Both the position numbers and the translations under genes were made by a program. The notes under the pieces are model-generated. The model was not told the DNA's origin and made no database searches. It saw nothing but the letters and a program-made list of their open reading frames with translations. This document shows positions 4,974 to 9,366 of a stretch of 9,366 bases of DNA, in pieces (positions within the stretch are counted from its first letter, which is position 1; the number at the start of each line of letters is the position of its first letter). The DNA comes from Chloroflexota bacterium (lineage in GTDB: Bacteria; Chloroflexota; Anaerolineae; Anaerolineales; VGOW01), in contig JACRLA010000399.1 in the NCBI GenBank assembly GCA_016215145.1, forward strand, positions 1 through 9,366, written 5' to 3'.

Positions 4974-7900
4974 CTACTCTCTCTTAACGACTACCATCGT
5001 AATATCATCAAACGCTTCGCTGCCGCCGACGTGGGCGGCGACGGCGGCGACAATGGCAGATTGAATGCGGGCGGCGGATTGGGCGTGAACTTTAAGGGCG
5101 ATGTTCGTCACGCGTTCAAATACGCCGAGCGCGGCGCCGGTGCGCGTCAGCGATGACGACTCGCCATGCGCGCGAATCAATAGCGGCGGGTTGTGTCCGC
5201 CGTTGGCATACACCAACTGTCCGGTGCGCGGAGTCCATACCGCATAAAAAATAGTGACGAACAAATTAGATCGGGCGTCACTTAAGATCAATTGATTGAC
5301 TCGCTCCAAAGTGGTGGCGGGCGAGATGCGGTTGATCGCTACCGAGCGTAACAGCGTGCGGGACAGCGCCATGAACAGCGCCGCCGGGACTCCTTTATCT
5401 GCCACGTCGGCGATGACGATCCCCCAACGCTCGTTGCCATCGTCATCGGGACGCAGTTGAATAAAATCGTAAAAGTCGCCGCCCACTTGCCGCGCCGCTT
5501 GCCAATAGGCACACACACTCCAGCCCTCGACGAGCGGGCAGGCATCGGGCAAGAAACTCGCTTGAATGTCGCGCCCGACTTCCATCTCGCGTTCTAATCG
5601 TTGCTGCACCGCAACTTCGCGCGCCAGCCGCGCGTTCTCCATCGCCATCGAAAGTTGATGCGCGATGCCATCCAAAATTTGCAAACGTTTGCCGAGCGCG
5701 TGTCCTTGCTCCACCACCAATGCGCCAAGCAATTCGCCGCGCGCCCACAACGACCACACCATTCCTTGATCACATCCAAAAGCAGAAGCGAGATCGGGCG
5801 GCAGGGTGGTGTGCAGCGCGGCGGCGGCAACGTGGCTTTCGTTCACGCCGAGAACAGAGGGTGACACAGGTGATCGCTGCAACGTTGAGGCGGCGTCCCC
5901 GAATCCTTCGTGATGAGTTAGATGAAAATTTGAGTCGGCCTCATTCCGTTGATAGATCGCCACTCGATCCACGCCGACTAACATTGTGGTGAGACGTGAT
6001 ACCGTTTGCAAACTCACGTCGAGCGACGGGGATGCCGCCACTGCTTCGGCGACTTGCAGCAGTGCGGCATTGATCCACGCTTCTTCCTGTTGTGAGGCGT
6101 AGAGGCGCGCGTTTTCTATGGCGACGGCGGCTTGTGAGGCGAAGGCGGCGATGAGTTCGATCTCTTCCGGCGGAAAGTTTTCTCGCCCGGCGCGGTCTAC
6201 CACAAGGTAGCCGAGATGCTCGTTGCGAATGACGAGCGGCGAACCGAGACAGGCGTGAGGCTCGGGCATTGCCAGACGATCATGATATTCGTGACCCTGA
6301 TCTACTTCGTGGAAGACAACGGTTTCGGGGATCGTTTCGTGTGACTCGAATCGTTTGAGATTAAATGACTCGCCGATGAGGTCTTCAAGATGGGCAGGAC
6401 CGCGCGACGAGCGCAGACTCATGCTGCCGTGTTCGTTGATGAGCAAAATCGAAGCGACATCATATTGCGTGACGAGCGCCAGAGCATCGAGAATAAATTC
6501 CAACACGTCGTCGAGTTGCACGGTGGAGATTAGAGCGTTGGAGACTTCGCGCAAAATTTCGGCGAGGCGGCGACGGCGGCGTTCTCCGGCGAAGAGGCGG
6601 GCATTGCGGATCGCCACCGCGAGTGTGTCGGCGAGAGTTTGAAGTGTTTGTAGATCATCTTGAGTGAAGGCGTTGAGCTGCGGCGATTGCACATCAATGA
6701 CGCCCAAGACATGCCCCGCCATCAACATCGGCGCGACCATTTCGGATCGTGTTGCTTCTTGCCCGATGCCGATGATGTAATCGGGATGAGTAGATGTATC
6801 GGCGACTAACACGCCTTGTTGCTTGCGCGCGGCAAGGGTGATGAGTCCTTTGCCGTTAATGGGGAACGATGAATTCTCGATCAGCCAACGGCTGGCGGCT
6901 TTGCCGGTGCCAGCACGGTGAACAAGTTGCTCACCTTGCAATAAAAATACGTGAACGTGTTTGTATTGGAATCGTTCTTCAATAAGGTCGAGGACTTCGT
7001 CAAAGATGTCGTCGAGATCGAGAACGGAGACGACGGTGCGTGAGGCGCGAGCTAACGCGGCGAGTTGATCGGCGCGGCGTTGTTCGGCAATGTAGGTTTG
7101 CGCTTCGAGGATGGCGATGGCGATCTGCGACGCAAGAGATCGAAAAACCGAAACTGCGCTGTCATCAAAAAGAGCATGACTGCGAATCTCCAGCACGCCT
7201 AACACGCGCTTGCCGATGCTGACCGGGACGACGAGCGTGCTGTGAGGATGTATTGATTCTTCTTCGGCGCGCATGTATTCAGGCAGTTCTTGTTTGATGA
7301 TCGGTTCGCCTGTGGCGGCGGCTTCACCGGCGATGTCGTCGCCCACGCGAATCGTGATTGTTTTGCCAATGTGATCGGGGTTGGTGGTGGCGCGGAGATT
7401 TAGTTGCTCGCCTTCGATCTCGAAGAAGCTGACATGATATTCGCTAAATTTTTCGGCGATGAGGTTGACGATTTGCGAGTAGAGCGCGGGCAGCGATTGC
7501 AGGGCGTTGATCTGTTGGGCGACTTCGGAAAGAAGTTCGAGTTGTGTGGCGCGGCGTTGGGCTTGATCGAGCAAGCGCGCGTTTTGCAACGCCGCGGCAG
7601 CGTGATTGGCGATGATCGAAAGCAAACGCAAGTCTTCTTCGCTAAACGCATCGGGCTGCCGATTCTGAATCGCCATCACACCCAAGACGGCATCCCCGAC
7701 CATGAGCGGCACAAAGGCAGCCGAGCGCGGCGGGTCGTCCGAGATGTAACGCGGTTTGGCGGGGAGTGAGTCGATCTCTTTTTCAAAATCGCGCACGAGC
7801 AAACTGCGGCGGCTTTCGCGCATCCAGCCGACGATGCCGAGCGAGTTGGGCGTGAGGCTGAACTCGCGCAGAGGGCGGGCTTCGCCGTCCATGATCCAGA

Positions 7901-8174
7901 TCAACAGGCGATAGCGATCACCGTCAAAGAGTCCGAGTTGAAAGATGCTGACATCTACGATCTCTCCGGCTTCTATGTAAATGCGCTGCGCCAGTTGATG
8001 AAGATCGAAGGGGGCGTTGAGGATGCGTTGACCGGCGTCGGCGAATTTGGAGAGTTCGTCGAGGCGCGCGACGAGGGCGCGGCGCGATTGCCAGCGACGG
8101 TATAAAATAAAACCGGCGCCGGATAAGGCGACGACCAAGATGAAAAGATAAATCCAAACTAACGAGGGAGTCAT
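4974..8174 (-). CDS. Membrane-anchored multi-GAF SpoIIE-type PP2C phosphatase with a deleted catalytic segment
   Basis: A 1066-residue signalling protein. Residues about 5-25 form one transmembrane segment followed by basic residues, placing the rest in the cytoplasm. Five GAF-like domains follow (about 57-201, 226-361, 386-526, 550-690 and the more diverged 718-848), most ending in a helix of the type A-I-x-N-A-R-L. The C-terminal SpoIIE/PP2C domain (about 875-1066) keeps G-G-D-F-Y-D (898-903, Asp900 and Asp903), A-D-V-A-D-K-G (922-928), N-G-G-H-N-P-P (991-997) and the final D-D-I-T (1056-1059). The stretch between A-L-G-V-F-E and S-A-A-R-I-Q, which should hold the L-x-x-G-D-x-x-x-x-Y-T-D-G-V motif, is missing. 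The usual role is to dephosphorylate a STAS antagonist, and such a gene lies upstream. The start is uncertain: ATG at 8174 is used; a TTG at 8189 would add five residues, and neither has a ribosome site. Confidence 0.88.
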   Translation of the reverse strand: MTPSLVWIYLFILVVALSGAGFILYRRWQSRRALVARLDELSKFADAGQRILNAPFDLHQLAQRIYIEAGEIVDVSIFQLGLFDGDRYRLLIWIMDGEARPLREFSLTPNSLGIVGWMRESRRSLLVRDFEKEIDSLPAKPRYISDDPPRSAAFVPLMVGDAVLGVMAIQNRQPDAFSEEDLRLLSIIANHAAAALQNARLLDQAQRRATQLELLSEVAQQINALQSLPALYSQIVNLIAEKFSEYHVSFFEIEGEQLNLRATTNPDHIGKTITIRVGDDIAGEAAATGEPIIKQELPEYMRAEEESIHPHSTLVVPVSIGKRVLGVLEIRSHALFDDSAVSVFRSLASQIAIAILEAQTYIAEQRRADQLAALARASRTVVSVLDLDDIFDEVLDLIEERFQYKHVHVFLLQGEQLVHRAGTGKAASRWLIENSSFPINGKGLITLAARKQQGVLVADTSTHPDYIIGIGQEATRSEMVAPMLMAGHVLGVIDVQSPQLNAFTQDDLQTLQTLADTLAVAIRNARLFAGERRRRRLAEILREVSNALISTVQLDDVLEFILDALALVTQYDVASILLINEHGSMSLRSSRGPAHLEDLIGESFNLKRFESHETIPETVVFHEVDQGHEYHDRLAMPEPHACLGSPLVIRNEHLGYLVVDRAGRENFPPEEIELIAAFASQAAVAIENARLYASQQEEAWINAALLQVAEAVAASPSLDVSLQTVSRLTTMLVGVDRVAIYQRNEADSNFHLTHHEGFGDAASTLQRSPVSPSVLGVNESHVAAAALHTTLPPDLASAFGCDQGMVWSLWARGELLGALVVEQGHALGKRLQILDGIAHQLSMAMENARLAREVAVQQRLEREMEVGRDIQASFLPDACPLVEGWSVCAYWQAARQVGGDFYDFIQLRPDDDGNERWGIVIADVADKGVPAALFMALSRTLLRSVAINRISPATTLERVNQLILSDARSNLFVTIFYAVWTPRTGQLVYANGGHNPPLLIRAHGESSSLTRTGAALGVFERVTNIALKVHAQSAARIQSAIVAAVAAHVGGSEAFDDITMVVVKRE

Positions 8175-8251
8175 TAAAGTCGAAAACAACTTTTAGCCGC
8201 GAATTGCACGAATGAGCGCGAAGCGTCAATTATTTTTTTGCGTAAATTTTC

Positions 8252-8289
8252 TTAACGCAGTCCCCGAAGCGTAGCGGGACTTGCGTTAA
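8252..8289. repeat. Imperfect inverted repeat sharing an arm with its neighbour
   Basis: TTAACGCA-GTCCC (8252-8264) is complementary to GGGACTTGCGTTAA (8276-8289) except for one bulged base. Its right arm overlaps the left arm of the perfect repeat at 8281-8323, so only one of the two stems can form at a time. It lies in the 239-bp gap between the STAS and phosphatase genes. Confidence 0.75.
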
Positions 8290-8323
8290 CGAAGACGTAT
8301 CATGCTCGTCTTCGTTAACGCAA
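8281..8323. repeat. Perfect 17-bp inverted repeat
   Basis: 8281-8297 and 8307-8323 are exact reverse complements around a nine-base loop. No T tract follows on either strand, so it is not a canonical terminator. It is probably part of a dispersed intergenic repeat or a palindromic unit rather than a gene-specific signal, although it could still cause partial transcription termination between STAS and the phosphatase gene. Confidence 0.85.
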
Positions 8324-8324
8324 A

Positions 8325-8385
8325 GACACAAAGACTTGCCGACACAAAGAAGGTTTAAAACTTTGTGCCAATGCGCCTTTGTGCC
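8325..8385. repeat. Nested CACAAAG / CTTTGTG repeat cluster
   Basis: Two direct copies of GACACAAAG (8325-8333, 8341-8349) are followed by two copies of the near-complement CTTTGTGCC (8361-8369, 8377-8385), so the block can fold as nested hairpins. Together with the two preceding inverted repeats it makes almost the whole space between the STAS and phosphatase genes self-complementary. There is no convincing gene here; short reading frames across it lack family features. A -35-like TTGACG (8224-8229, minus strand) is present but has no matching -10. Confidence 0.75.
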
Positions 8386-8413
8386 TTTAGATGGGTTATT
8401 TGAGAAAGAGTGT

Positions 8414-8746
8414 TTAAGCTTCTCCGACCGCCTCTTCGGTTTTGTCGTAGATGTGAAAGAGGGGACCGAGTCCGGCAAGCTCTAACACTTCTTTGACTCG
8501 CTGCGACGGTTGAGCCAGCGTCACTTCTCCGCCTTTGCCTTTCAACGTCTTTTGCGTTGAGATGAGGGTGCGGACTCCGGCGCTGCTTAAGTAGTCGGCG
8601 CCATCCATTTCTAGCACTAAATGGATGTGACCGTTTTTGATGTGGTCGTTTAATTTTTCTTCAAACTTTGGCGCGGTGGTGGAATCGATGCGTCCGGTGA
8701 CTCGGATAACGCTGACACGTTTGTAATCGCGGGTTGTGATTTCCAT
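8414..8746 (-). CDS. STAS-domain anti-sigma factor antagonist (RsbV/SpoIIAA-like)
   Basis: A 110-residue single STAS domain, the normal length of this family. It has the opening strand V-S-V-I-R-V-T-G-R-I-D (11-21) and the phosphorylation loop D-Y-L-S-S-A-G-V-R (51-59). By alignment with the D-S-S-G loop of SpoIIAA, Ser54 is the likely phosphorylation site, with Ser55 next to it. In partner switching the unphosphorylated antagonist binds an anti-sigma kinase and frees its target; a kinase phosphorylates it and a PP2C phosphatase resets it. The downstream multi-GAF PP2C protein is the obvious phosphatase partner. The kinase (RsbW-like) is not in the window. The ATG has a clear GAGGAG (8757-8762) ten bases upstream. 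The 239-bp repeat-filled gap to the phosphatase leaves co-transcription uncertain. Confidence 0.93.
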   Translation of the reverse strand: MEITTRDYKRVSVIRVTGRIDSTTAPKFEEKLNDHIKNGHIHLVLEMDGADYLSSAGVRTLISTQKTLKGKGGEVTLAQPSQRVKEVLELAGLGPLFHIYDKTEEAVGEA

Positions 8747-8786
8747 TGAATGTTTTCTCCTCTGTGGTGAACTTGAATGGTGCTTT

Positions 8787-8795
8787 ATTTTAGCA
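8787..8795 (-). promoter_or_regulatory. Candidate extended -10 promoter for the STAS gene
   Basis: On the minus strand TGCTAAAAT (TGn plus TAAAAT, 5 of 6 matches to TATAAT) lies about 40 bases before the STAS start codon. No good -35 hexamer sits 17 bases upstream, which is tolerated with an extended -10. The support is pattern only. Confidence 0.35.
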
Positions 8796-8874
8796 CGCGA
8801 TATATGATCGGCGTAGTGCGTATTTCGTATTCCGTTGAGTGAGACGAGATGCGTTCATTAGACTGAACGATTCC

Positions 8875-8956
8875 ATCACGAATATCACGAATGATCGAAT
8901 ATCACGAATGTTTTTTGTTGCATTCGTTAAATTCGTATATTCGAGTCATTCGTGAT
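8875..8956. repeat. ATCACGAAT repeat cluster with inverted partner
   Basis: ATCACGAAT occurs three times (8875-8883, 8884-8892 directly in tandem, and 8901-8909), and its reverse complement ATTCGTGAT occurs at 8948-8956. ATTCGT words between them (8922-8927, 8931-8936) and a CGAATAT (8896-8902) / ATATTCG (8937-8943) pair add further complementarity. It occupies the 264-bp space between the STAS gene and the divergently oriented plus-strand gene. A related CACGAAT word also occurs near 8207. The pattern fits a degenerate dispersed intergenic repeat. I see no gene in this space. Confidence 0.75.
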
Positions 8957-9010
8957 TAAGGCACGTAAGTCCAGTGTGCAGTGCTTGATAACGCGAAAGG
9001 GATTCATCCG

Positions 9011-9366
9011 ATGACCATGCCTCCTGACACACTAAACGACATCGGCGTTCTTAAGCGCCGCGAGATCGAAGCGCGGATTTTAATGCCGCTTATTGAATCA
9101 TTGGGTAAAGAGTTCGGGCGCGAGAAGGTGTTAGGGATCGTGCGCGAAACGATTATCGCCATCGCCCGAGGGCAGGGCGCGGCATTGGCGCAGCATTACG
9201 GAAGTGGGATGAACGATTTTGCCGGGTCATTAGCGAACTGGAAGAAAGACAATGCGTTAGAGATAGATGTGCTGGAGCAGAATGATGGAAGACTTTCCTT
9301 CAACGTCACGCGCTGCCGCTACGCCGAGATGTATCGCGCTTTAGGCCTCCCCGAACTTGGGGCGAT
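9011..9366 (+). CDS. L-2-amino-thiazoline-4-carboxylic acid hydrolase family protein (3' end outside window)
   Basis: The first 118 codons of an open frame that runs off the right edge. The family is recognised from the helical N-terminus (I-x-x-R-E-I-E-A-R-I-L-M-P-L-I) and from the segment F-N-V-T-R-C-R-Y-A-E-M-Y-R-A-L-G-L-P-E-L (97-116), in which R-C-x-Y-A-E-x-x-x-x-L-G is characteristic of ATC-hydrolase-like proteins. The founding enzymes open the thiazoline ring of L-ATC on the way to cysteine, but most family members are untested, so the substrate here is unproven. The ATG at 9011 has AAAGGG nine bases upstream; another ATG at 9017 is possible. It is transcribed away from the STAS gene and is the only plus-strand gene in the window. 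Confidence 0.8.
   Translation, partial: MTMPPDTLNDIGVLKRREIEARILMPLIESLGKEFGREKVLGIVRETIIAIARGQGAALAQHYGSGMNDFAGSLANWKKDNALEIDVLEQNDGRLSFNVTRCRYAEMYRALGLPELGA

Noticed and set aside
7404..7769. 121-codon plus-strand open frame
   Set aside because: Antisense to the GAF region of the phosphatase gene, whose coding evidence is far stronger.
8281..8323. Intrinsic terminator for the STAS gene
   Set aside because: The 17-bp stem is strong but no T tract follows on the minus strand, so it is kept only as a repeat.
8230..8478. 82-codon minus-strand open frame downstream of and overlapping the STAS gene
   Set aside because: It overlaps the 3' end of the STAS gene in another frame, runs through repeats, is low in complexity and matches no family I recognise.
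8875..8956. CRISPR-like array
   Set aside because: Units are only 9 bp, spacing is irregular, one copy is inverted, and no cas genes are present.

Overview
The window is most likely a bacterial chromosome segment, probably from an uncultured Chloroflexota (Anaerolineae-like) organism. This is an inference from gene style only: a very long multi-GAF SpoIIE-type phosphatase next to a STAS protein, an ATC-hydrolase family gene, and AT-rich intergenic repeats built on words like CACGAAT and CTTTGTG. Nothing in the window settles the taxonomy. Every gene except the last lies on the minus strand, so the region reads from right to left.

Region A (about 4891 down to 18, minus strand) looks like one six-gene transcription unit. 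It opens with a good sigma-70-type promoter whose -10 and start region are covered by a perfect inverted repeat (a candidate operator). The gene order is: a stand-alone ChrB N-terminal domain; a stand-alone ChrB C-terminal domain (ATGA overlap); a DUF2148-type protein with a CxxCxxxxC iron-sulfur motif; a second, diverged ChrB C-terminal-domain protein; a seven-bladed YVTN/YncE-like beta-propeller; and an M3 oligoendopeptidase F. The unit ends in a textbook intrinsic terminator. The classical two-domain chromate-resistance regulator ChrB is therefore split into two genes. A second copy of its C-terminal half sits on the far side of an Fe-S protein, and no chromate transporter (chrA) is visible. 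The first five genes look like a redox, metal or small-molecule response cassette of unknown purpose.

Region B (8746 down to 4902, minus strand) is a partner-switching signalling pair: a STAS anti-anti-sigma protein, then a membrane-anchored protein with five GAF-like domains and a C-terminal SpoIIE/PP2C phosphatase domain, followed by its own terminator. The phosphatase domain lacks the segment that normally carries the YTDG motif. It is either catalytically dead or damaged, or the assembly has lost roughly 30-40 codons. No anti-sigma kinase is in the window.

The intergenic spaces 8190-8413 and 8747-9010 are packed with nested inverted and direct repeats and contain no convincing gene. At the right edge a plus-strand gene for an L-2-amino-thiazoline-4-carboxylate hydrolase family protein begins and runs off the window.
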